A DNA stretch of 64,000 nt, taken from the NCBI RefSeq assembly GCF_028282165.1, contig NZ_JANQIM010000003.1, positions 1-64,000 on the forward strand, in the 5' to 3' direction. The notes under the pieces were generated by a model. The model was given only the letters and a program-made list of their open reading frames with translations, ran no database searches and had not been told where the DNA came from. Of this stretch, positions 1 through 7,460 are shown piece after piece; position 1 is the stretch's first letter; every line of letters starts with the position of its first letter. Source of the stretch: Winogradskyella sp. (GTDB lineage: Bacteria > Bacteroidota > Bacteroidia > Flavobacteriales > Flavobacteriaceae). The translations under genes were made by a program, and so were the position numbers.

Positions 1-1
1 A

Positions 2-1267
2 AGATCGGGGAGCTATGGCCATGACGGCCAGTTTTGGATGGGTGCAGAAGTAGGTTTGGGATTGCAGATGTTTAGCCATCCCGAGGGCTATGTAGAGCGT
101 AACGGCTCGGAATACGATTATGTTTACCAATATAAGGACCACTTGGGTAACATTAGGTTGACCTACATGGATAATAATGGTAGCCTGGATATTATTGAGG
201 AGCATAACTACTATCCCTTTGGCGGGCTTCATAAAGGTTACAACGATGTCGTGTCGGCAAACGTTAATAGTGTTGCGCAGAAATATGGTTTTAATGGACA
301 GCCTTACGAGGAATCTTTGGGGTTAAATGTACAAGAGATGACATTTAGGCATTATGAGCCTAATTTAGGTAGATTTTTTGGTATTGATCCAGCTGCGGAA
401 ATGGCTCATAACTGGACACCTTATCGCTTTGGGTTCAATAACCCTATATTATTTAGTGACCCAACGGGTTTATGGGAAAGGACTGCTGATGGAAGTTGGA
501 CTACTAATGACACTAAGGATATTGAGAGATTTATGAATATGTTGGGATTTGAAGAGTTAAACAATGGAGAGAAAGCTTCAATTGCTCAGATTGACATATT
601 CATTTCTGAAGAATTTAACGGAACTGGCGGAAGGCTAAGTGATGGTAGTATATTGCTAGATGAGGAGACAATAGTCACTGGTAGAAATGGAAATTCTAAT
701 GGTTTTAGCGCTAGGCAAGCAAACAACATTAAAGGTCAAGTAGAGAATTATGGTTCTAATCCTTGGAATGAAAAATCTGCATTCTACTCTGATTTATTTT
801 ATTCATATAAATACTTTAGAGAAAGAAGTTGGCATCAAAATGGAAGTTCGTTTCCTGGTGTGAAATTAGGGTTTTTTGCTGGTAAATATGCTCAAAATCT
901 TTTGTATAATCCAGGTAACTGGTGGTTTTCGACTAAAACGAAAAAGTTCTATGATTGGAAGTTTAATGGAAATGGGTATACGGGAGGACGAGATGGTTAT
1001 ATCGGAAAGTTATCTAAAAAATATAGTAGTATAGCAGGTAATGCAGGTAAATTAGTAGGCGTATATGGTCTTTATAGTACATATGGAGAGTATGCCGAAG
1101 GTAATCTTACAGCCCTTGGTGCCAGCTATATTGGAGGTGTAGATGGTGGAGCTATTGCAAGTAAAAATATTTATGTTGCAGGATGGTCACTGGGTACTGG
1201 AATAGGTAAATCAATAGTTGAAAGCAATTTGTATTTCAATACTTTTCAAAATGCAGCAAATTGGTAA
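2..1267 (+). CDS. Rhs-core C-terminal fragment (module A) with unknown C-terminal toxin-like domain; frame open to window start, 5' truncated
   Basis: Frame 2 is open from base 2 (..RSGSYGHDGQFWMGAEVG). Rhs core motif YQYKDHLGNIRLTYMDNNGSLDIIEEHNYYPFGG, then NWTPYRFGFNNPILFSDPTGLWE boundary. C-terminus is Gly/Ala/hydrophobic-rich (NAGKLVGVYGLYSTYGEYAEGNLTALGASYIGGVDGG). Confidence 0.8.
   Translation, partial: RSGSYGHDGQFWMGAEVGLGLQMFSHPEGYVERNGSEYDYVYQYKDHLGNIRLTYMDNNGSLDIIEEHNYYPFGGLHKGYNDVVSANVNSVAQKYGFNGQPYEESLGLNVQEMTFRHYEPNLGRFFGIDPAAEMAHNWTPYRFGFNNPILFSDPTGLWERTADGSWTTNDTKDIERFMNMLGFEELNNGEKASIAQIDIFISEEFNGTGGRLSDGSILLDEETIVTGRNGNSNGFSARQANNIKGQVENYGSNPWNEKSAFYSDLFYSYKYFRERSWHQNGSSFPGVKLGFFAGKYAQNLLYNPGNWWFSTKTKKFYDWKFNGNGYTGGRDGYIGKLSKKYSSIAGNAGKLVGVYGLYSTYGEYAEGNLTALGASYIGGVDGGAIASKNIYVAGWSLGTGIGKSIVESNLYFNTFQNAANW
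84..282 (+). repeat. Rhs core direct repeat copy A
   Basis: Near-identical by eye to 7757-7957 and strongly similar to 3471-3690 and 5204-5430. Confidence 0.8.
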
Positions 1268-1270
1268 ATT

Positions 1271-1657
1271 ATGATTTATAAAAGATTCTTTTGGTTTTTA
1301 TATTCATATTACAAAAAGGGTAATGTGGATATGTTATTCTCATCAGTATGTGCCATAGTTGGATTACAGGTTTTAAATCTCATATTCATACAAGGTTTTA
1401 TCTTTTTTCATTTAATGAATAGACGAGATTTATCATTTACACCGATTCTTGGAGGAGTTATTATTACACTATTGCTCATAATAAATTATTTGTATTTTAA
1501 ATCTTGTGATATAAAAGCTATAGAAAATGACTATAATGGTTTAAGTAAAGAAGAGAAAAGAGCACATTCTATTTTTTACTTCTTGTATATTGCTATTTCA
1601 ATAATTCTAGCGGTATTAATGGCAGTATCGATAAAAAACAATTTTAAATGGGTATAG
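1271..1657 (+). CDS. Small multi-TM membrane protein, candidate immunity protein for module A
   Basis: Starts 4 nt after module A stop; several hydrophobic stretches (VCAIVGLQVLNLIFIQGFIFFHL, PILGGVIITLLLIINYLYF, IFYFLYIAISIILAVLMAVSI). Confidence 0.65.
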   Translation: MIYKRFFWFLYSYYKKGNVDMLFSSVCAIVGLQVLNLIFIQGFIFFHLMNRRDLSFTPILGGVIITLLLIINYLYFKSCDIKAIENDYNGLSKEEKRAHSIFYFLYIAISIILAVLMAVSIKNNFKWV

Positions 1658-1660
1658 AAG

Positions 1661-1713
1661 GTAGTGTTGTAAAAAAGGGCATGGACTAAAACACTATTTT
1701 AAATAATTGAAAA
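1661..1713 (+). repeat. Intergenic repeat copy R1 (consensus GTARTGTWGTAAAAAAGGNCATGG..TAAA..ATTTTAAAYAATTGAAAA)
   Basis: By-eye similarity to 7405-7457 and 9384-9437. Confidence 0.6.
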
Positions 1714-1776
1714 TCCCGTGGGCTATGAGGAAAAAACGGTGCAGATTATGGTTATGCCTATCAATATAAGGACCAC

Positions 1777-2853
1777 TTGGGTAACGTACGACTTACATAC
1801 GCGGATAGTGATAAAAATGGCTCTATCAATGCTAATACTGAGATAATCTCTGAGAAAAATTATTACCCTTTCGGCCTTTTGCAAAAGGGCTATAACAACA
1901 TAATGAGCGCAAACGCCAACTCTGTAGCCGAAAAGTTTGGCTTTGGGAACAAAGAGTTTAACGATGAACTTGGACTGGATATGTACGATTACGGCGCAAG
2001 AATGTTAGATCCTGCTATAGCAAGATGGTTTAATATAGATGCTAAGGCAGAATTGTATTTTAATTCTACACCTTATAATTACGTTAGAAATTCACCTATC
2101 ATGCGAATAGATCCTAACGGAAACTGGGATATTACTGTACATGTTGCTAAAAATAGAGAAGAAAACGGATATGGTGTAGCCGTAGTTACCAATAGGCATG
2201 GTAAAGAAATTTATAGATTTAAAGTTCGTGTTGAAGGTACTGGAGGTAGAGATAGAATGAAAACCAACGCAGATACCCCTTTAGGCTCTTATGATATTCC
2301 AAATAAAAATATGTGGATAAAAGCTAGCGCTTCTGGCGAAAAAAGAAAATCATATGGACCAAATGATAGGTTAATATTATCCCCGCTTTCAGGTGAAATC
2401 AAGGATAGTGGGAGAACCCTTATAAGAGTTCATGGAGGTAGACAAGAAGTTTATAATAAGGCAACAGGACTTTGGGAAAAAGTAAAGAATCCTAAACTAA
2501 TAAAAACGCACGGCTGTCTAAGATGTTCAGATAATGATGTTTTAACATTAAAAACTTTGGTAGAGCGATTAATGGGAGATGACCCAGATGAATATGGAGG
2601 TGTTTTAAAAGTAATTGATGACTTAGATCAATTTAATTCAAGAGAGAATGAAATACAAGAAATTTTTAAGGGTTTGCTTGCAGACCAATATCCTAATGGT
2701 TTTCCAGTTTTTTCAGAAGCTATGATTTTGTCCGAATTAAGGGCTGAAGCAGAAAACATTTATGCTAAAAGGATGGAAATACTTCAGAAACATTTAGATA
2801 ATGCTATTGAAGCATATGAAGATTATTTGAATGGTAAATCACAAAACTACTAA
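1777..2853 (+). CDS. Rhs-core fragment (module B) with L,D-transpeptidase (YkuD)-like C-terminal domain
   Basis: Core GNVRLTYADSDKNGSINANTEIISEKNYYPFGLLQKGYNN; C-terminal TPLGSYDIPNK...LILSPLSG...TLIRVHGGR...LIKTHGCLRCSDNDV matches the YkuD H...[ST]HGChR catalytic pattern. ORF starts with TTG. Confidence 0.75.
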   Translation: MGNVRLTYADSDKNGSINANTEIISEKNYYPFGLLQKGYNNIMSANANSVAEKFGFGNKEFNDELGLDMYDYGARMLDPAIARWFNIDAKAELYFNSTPYNYVRNSPIMRIDPNGNWDITVHVAKNREENGYGVAVVTNRHGKEIYRFKVRVEGTGGRDRMKTNADTPLGSYDIPNKNMWIKASASGEKRKSYGPNDRLILSPLSGEIKDSGRTLIRVHGGRQEVYNKATGLWEKVKNPKLIKTHGCLRCSDNDVLTLKTLVERLMGDDPDEYGGVLKVIDDLDQFNSRENEIQEIFKGLLADQYPNGFPVFSEAMILSELRAEAENIYAKRMEILQKHLDNAIEAYEDYLNGKSQNY

Positions 2854-2863
2854 TAAATTAAAA

Positions 2864-3424
2864 ATGAAAATAATTTTAATAATATTTATGCTAATCAATA
2901 CTTTTTCATGTATTGAGAAAGAAAAGAATGTCAAGTCTTCTGAAGACCAATATCAATGTAAAGTAGACATCGAACAAATTACTAATCAAGAATATTTAAG
3001 GAAGAAGTTAGTTGATTTTAATTCAGAAGAATCAGATTGTTTAGAAGCTCTATTTTCTTATAGTAAAGTTGCATTTAATGAAAAGGGGGAAAAGACACAA
3101 AACAATTATCTAAAAGCTGTAGAATTTATTTATAATAATTCGAATAGCTTATCATCTACTTTGATTCAAGGTTCAGTATTTAATGATATATTTTATGATA
3201 ATATATATATTGTTACTAAATATTTATTTAATAATAAGGGAAGTTCTTTAGGTAAAGCTTTGCAACTAGGTATAGCATTGGATTTTGTTGTCTTTGAAGG
3301 AAAAGAAAGAGAGGAAAAATATAATGCATTGTATAAAAAGGTTACCAATGAAGTGAAAGATGAAAACCAAAGAAATTATATAGTTAAACTCTTAGATAGT
3401 ATAGATAGAACTTTGTACGATTAA
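2864..3424 (+). CDS. Lipoprotein, candidate immunity protein for module B
   Basis: Likely start at 2864: MKIILIIFMLINTFSC, a lipoprotein signal peptide with lipobox Cys; starts 10 nt after module B stop. The ORF track begins upstream at 2831. Confidence 0.65.
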   Translation: MKIILIIFMLINTFSCIEKEKNVKSSEDQYQCKVDIEQITNQEYLRKKLVDFNSEESDCLEALFSYSKVAFNEKGEKTQNNYLKAVEFIYNNSNSLSSTLIQGSVFNDIFYDNIYIVTKYLFNNKGSSLGKALQLGIALDFVVFEGKEREEKYNALYKKVTNEVKDENQRNYIVKLLDSIDRTLYD

Positions 3425-3470
3425 AACGCGTAATGAGATAGACCAAGGCCTACAAATACTCTCCCTACCC

Positions 3471-3690
3471 GAGGGCTATGTGCAGCGTAACGGCCCTGGT
3501 AGTTATAACTATGCCTATCAATACAAGGACCACTTGGGGAACATTAGGTTGACCTACATGGACAATAATGGCAGCTTGGATATTATCGAGGAACATAACT
3601 ACTATCCCTTTGGCCTAAAGCATAAAGGGTATAATGACGTGGTGTCTGCTAATGTGAATAGTGTGGCGAATAGGTTCAAATATAATGGAA
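3471..3690 (+). repeat. Rhs core direct repeat copy C
   Basis: Shares tayaaggaccacttggggaacattaggttgacctacatggacaataatggcagcttggatattatcgaggaacataactactatccctttgg with other copies. Confidence 0.8.
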
Positions 3691-4592
3691 AAGAGTTGCA
3701 AGATGAGTTAGGATTAACCCTGTATCATTATGGGGCTCGTTTCTACGACCAGTTTACAGCAAGATTTATAAGTATTGACCCAATGTCAGAAGAGTTCCAT
3801 TTTCAGTCACCTTATGTATATGCTGCAAATAACCCAGTTTACTTTGAAGAGAAAAATGGTGAATCACCTGACCCACCAGAAGTTCTTGCATCTGCTCAAT
3901 CTTTTCTTGGAACAATGTACGAATGGGGTGGTAAAAATCCTGAAGATGATTTAGTGGGAACATATAACGATGCAACTGTCGGTGCAGCAAGTGTTAGCCC
4001 GGAAATACAAGGGCGAGGAACAACTAGAGGTGAATTGCAGCAAACTTCAAAAAATCTTAGAAGTTATTACTATGATGGGAAAGGCTCTACACAAGCAGTT
4101 TATGATAAATTTAATGTATCCAATGGCTCCTCTTTTGGAATTGACTGCTCTGGTTTAGCATCAGAAGCCTTTAATTCTGACACTGATAAATTAATGGGTG
4201 ATTTAAGAGTTGGTACAGCTCATGACCAAAGACAACAATTCGCTGACGCTATGCAAGAAGGAACAGGGTTTTTACATGAAAATGCTAATTTAATTGGGAT
4301 GGGAGACTTAGTGTTTTATGAAAATAGTGGAGGAAGAATTACTCATGTAATGGTAGCTACAGGTAAAGTTCAAAAAGATAAAGATGGGAATGTAACAAGA
4401 TTTCAAATAATACATGCACCTCAAAGTGGAGGAAAAGTTGAATATGCTTGGAGAACATTTAGACAAGGGAGGCACTCAGTTGGTCATACTCATAGAAAAG
4501 GAGAAGAAAATAATACAACTAATGTCTGGACTTGGCTATCAAATTTTCTGAGCAATTTTGAAAATTTCACTGAAAACTATCAAAATGAATAA
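3480..4592 (+). CDS. Rhs-core fragment (module C) with NlpC/P60-like cysteine peptidase C-terminal domain
   Basis: Core YQYKDHLGNIRLTYMDNNGSLDIIEEHNYYPFGLKHKGYND; C-terminal YEWGGKNPEDD...FGIDCSGLASEAF...MGDLVFYENSGGRITHVMVATG...FQIIHAPQSGG, the YxWGG/DCSG/GDLVF/HV/IIHA pattern of NlpC/P60. GTG start in track. Confidence 0.82.
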   Translation: MQRNGPGSYNYAYQYKDHLGNIRLTYMDNNGSLDIIEEHNYYPFGLKHKGYNDVVSANVNSVANRFKYNGKELQDELGLTLYHYGARFYDQFTARFISIDPMSEEFHFQSPYVYAANNPVYFEEKNGESPDPPEVLASAQSFLGTMYEWGGKNPEDDLVGTYNDATVGAASVSPEIQGRGTTRGELQQTSKNLRSYYYDGKGSTQAVYDKFNVSNGSSFGIDCSGLASEAFNSDTDKLMGDLRVGTAHDQRQQFADAMQEGTGFLHENANLIGMGDLVFYENSGGRITHVMVATGKVQKDKDGNVTRFQIIHAPQSGGKVEYAWRTFRQGRHSVGHTHRKGEENNTTNVWTWLSNFLSNFENFTENYQNE

Positions 4593-4595
4593 TTT

Positions 4596-5168
4596 ATGAA
4601 AACAAGAATCTTTATATTTTTATTATTATCCGTTTTTTCATGTAGAAACTTTAATGATAAAAACGATGAAAATAGTGTAACTAATAAATCAGCTATAGAC
4701 GACAAAAAAGAAATTACTAATTGTAGTCGCCACAAAAGTCATTTTGACTCAATACCATATGAGGAGAAGTTAGACTTTAAAGTTTCTTTTGATATTATTA
4801 AATGTCAATTAACGAAAAAAATTAATCTGAATAAGTATAACTATGCGGAATTATTATCAAAATATAACTATAAGGAATATAGTATCTATTTATATAGATT
4901 AAACTGCATAGCAGGTGGAGGGTGCGGAGATTATCTTATGTCAGTTATTAATAGAAGTTTGGAAGTTACAGAATCAAAAATTATAGCAAGTGAAATTTCA
5001 GAGGGAGAGAATAACATTACAGTAACTAATTTTAAATTTAATAAAGGAAAATTTAGTTTTGAAATATCATCCGAGTATTATAGTGAAGAATTAGACGATT
5101 ATGTGGAAAGCTCCAAGTCTGAAAGTTATTTAGTTACTGATTTAGGACAAATACAGACAAGCAACTAA
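4596..5168 (+). CDS. Lipoprotein, candidate immunity protein for module C
   Basis: MKTRIFIFLLLSVFSCRNFNDKND: lipoprotein signal; begins 4 nt after module C stop. Confidence 0.68.
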   Translation: MKTRIFIFLLLSVFSCRNFNDKNDENSVTNKSAIDDKKEITNCSRHKSHFDSIPYEEKLDFKVSFDIIKCQLTKKINLNKYNYAELLSKYNYKEYSIYLYRLNCIAGGGCGDYLMSVINRSLEVTESKIIASEISEGENNITVTNFKFNKGKFSFEISSEYYSEELDDYVESSKSESYLVTDLGQIQTSN

Positions 5169-5203
5169 AGTAGTTTAATTAAGAAGGTAAAGCTAAAAAT
5201 CCC

Positions 5204-5430
5204 AAGGGTAATGTGGAAAAAAATGACTCGGAATACGACTATGTTTACCAATATAAGGACCATTTGGGGAACATTAGGTTGACCTACATGGACAATAATG
5301 GCAGCTTGGATATTATCGAGGAGCATAACTACTATCCCTTTGGGTTAGAGCATAAAGGGTATAATGACATGGTAAGTGCGAATGTGAACTCGGTGGCGAG
5401 CAGGTTTAAGTATAATGACAGAGAGTTTGA
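5204..5430 (+). repeat. Rhs core direct repeat copy D
   Basis: Same core DNA segment as copies A, C and E. Confidence 0.8.
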
Positions 5431-6337
5431 AGAAGCGTTAGGTCTGAATCTTAATGAAATGGACTTTAGGCAGTATGATAATGTATTAGGTAAATTTATG
5501 GCTGTTGACCCATTAGCTGAAAACTACCATAACTGGACACCTTATAGATTTGGGTTTAATAATCCAATTTTTTATTCTGATCCTCTAGGGTTGATTGAAG
5601 AAAGTGTTTTATTGGATGTATTTAATCGAAGTTCTCATGGAACGAAATGGTATAATGATGGATTCTCAGGTTTTTATACTAATGATGGTGGTTACGTTGG
5701 CTACATGAGTAATGACAGATCTTTTAACTCTTCACCTGAAAGTACTACAGTGTTGCCAGAAGTAACAGTGAAAAAAGATGATCCATTAAGTACGCAAGAG
5801 GCAGCTTGGCTAATTGAAATGAACATTTATAAGACTCATTATTATACTTATGAAACTATTGTAGGTCAAAGAAAACCACACAATATATGGGAAAGATGGT
5901 CATTTTCTGATAATTTTGTAGCAAATTTTTCATATAATGTAGCAAGTGATTTATTTCAAGTTGTACAAGTATTTGATTTTGATTTAATACCGAGTAGAAC
6001 AAATCCTTTGACTGGCGGAAAAGCTTTTATTAATATTGATGGCTCTGCTAATTACAAACCTACAGAAGGTGTTGTCAGTACAGCTACCTTCGGGCTACCT
6101 TTTGGGACAGGAAGTAAGGCATATAGTTCAATTGCACCTAAAGGCCTGGGGTATTTGAAAAAATTCAATGCTGCACAATTTTCTAAACTTTTTAAAGGTA
6201 ATCTAAGTCGCCTTAGTCCTAAAAACAGAGGTTTACTTAATCGTGGTTTAAATAAAGGAGTTGATGCATACAATAATCAAATTCCTAATGGGATGATAGT
6301 GTTAAAATCTATTTGGTTAGATAGTGATGAAGATTAA
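5213..6337 (+). CDS. Rhs-core fragment (module D) with unknown C-terminal toxin-like domain
   Basis: Core EKNDSEYDYVYQYKDHLGNIRLTYMDNNGSLDIIEEHNYYPFGLEHKGYND; boundary NWTPYRFGFNNPIFYSDPLGLIEE; linker STTVLPEVTVKK; basic C-terminus (GYLKKFNAAQFSKLFKGNLSRLSPKNRGLLNRGLNKG). GTG start. Confidence 0.78.
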   Translation: MEKNDSEYDYVYQYKDHLGNIRLTYMDNNGSLDIIEEHNYYPFGLEHKGYNDMVSANVNSVASRFKYNDREFEEALGLNLNEMDFRQYDNVLGKFMAVDPLAENYHNWTPYRFGFNNPIFYSDPLGLIEESVLLDVFNRSSHGTKWYNDGFSGFYTNDGGYVGYMSNDRSFNSSPESTTVLPEVTVKKDDPLSTQEAAWLIEMNIYKTHYYTYETIVGQRKPHNIWERWSFSDNFVANFSYNVASDLFQVVQVFDFDLIPSRTNPLTGGKAFINIDGSANYKPTEGVVSTATFGLPFGTGSKAYSSIAPKGLGYLKKFNAAQFSKLFKGNLSRLSPKNRGLLNRGLNKGVDAYNNQIPNGMIVLKSIWLDSDED

Positions 6338-6340
6338 ATT

Positions 6341-6568
6341 ATGGAAGCAATATTTCAAATATTGATTGAGTCAATTTTGGTAAATTTTTTAGGATTGAAT
6401 ACTCGATATTATTTTTTTAAATTGATAGGAATGAAAAAATCAAAAAAAGACCTATCTCTAAAACCCCAAAAGCGAAGTAATAACTTCATTTCTCAATATA
6501 TGCTAAATTTTGCGGTTGGTCTAATAGTTTTTTTAGGATTAGGTTTTGTAATTTCTTTACTTTTCTAA
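6341..6568 (+). CDS. Small membrane protein downstream of module D
   Basis: 75 aa, C-terminal TM-like segment MLNFAVGLIVFLGLGFVISLLF; 4 nt after module D stop. Confidence 0.5.
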   Translation: MEAIFQILIESILVNFLGLNTRYYFFKLIGMKKSKKDLSLKPQKRSNNFISQYMLNFAVGLIVFLGLGFVISLLF

Positions 6569-6586
6569 AAATTAAAAACTCAAAAA

Positions 6587-7394
6587 ATGAAAAAGTATTT
6601 TTTTTATTTTATCGTTCTAGCATTAATAATTACCACTAGTAATGCTCAAGACATGGTTAAAGTAAACTATTATAATGAAGTTTATATCAAAGAAGCTGGA
6701 AACATTTATAATAATTTTAAAGAAGGTCTTTGGGTTTATTTTGGTGAAAATGGTGCATTTGATAGATATTCTTTTTTTTTCAGAAGGAATTGAAACTAAA
6801 AGTGATGACCTTAAAATTATCTATTATGAGAACAATAATCTTAAAGAAATTGGATTACTAAAACATGGTATGAAATCTGGTATATGGTTTAAGTTTAGAC
6901 AAAATGAATCATTAGAATCGATTGAGAATTACGTTGATAATAATTTAAATGGTATTCGTAATGTGTTTTACCCTGACGGTCAGCTATTTATAACTGAATT
7001 TTATATTGAAGGAAAAAGAGATGGCGATTTCAAAGAATATCATTTTGGTGGATCATTGCATACTATTACTAGATTTGAAAAGGATGTATTAAAAGATGGC
7101 TTACAGACTTATTATTTTCCAAACGGAAATAAGAAAATTGTTCAAAATTATTTAAATGGAAAGTTTTATGGTGAATATTTAACTTTTTACCATTCAGGGA
7201 ATATAAAAATTAAAGGACAATATAATTCAAAAGGCCTTAAGGAAGGAATTTGGTATGAGTATTATGAAAATGGAAATATAAAAGAGAAATATTCTGTGAG
7301 AGATGGCTTATGGCATGGGAAATATGAAGTTTTTGACGAAAAAGGAAAAATTATTAAATCAGAAATTTATAATAAAGACAAAAAGATTGGGTAG
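6587..7394 (+). pseudogene. MORN-repeat / YwqK-type antitoxin-like secreted protein interrupted by a frameshift at a T9 run
   Basis: ORF 6587-6793 has a signal peptide (MKKYFFYFIVLALIITTSNAQ) and first repeat (GLWVYFGENGAFDRYSFFF). ORF 6675-7394 continues in another frame (SEGIETKSDD...GIWFKFRQNESL...GIWYEYYENGNIKEKYSVRDGLWHGKYEVFDEKGK). Frames join at T9 (6772-6780). Confidence 0.75.
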
Positions 7395-7404
7395 TGGATA
7401 ACGG

Positions 7405-7457
7405 GTAATGTAGTAAAAAAGGTCATAGATTAAAATATGATTTTAAACAATTGAAAA
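7405..7457 (+). repeat. Intergenic repeat copy R2
   Basis: gtaatgtagtaaaaaaggtcatagattaaaatatgattttaaacaattgaaaa; similar to R1 and R3. Confidence 0.6.
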
Positions 7458-7460
7458 CCA

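Noticed and set aside
3766-3990. Minus-strand ORF of 74 aa inside Rhs module C, and 62-aa plus ORF at 3970-4158
   Set aside because: Shadow ORFs overlapping the convincing NlpC/P60 tip in other frames; low-complexity translations.
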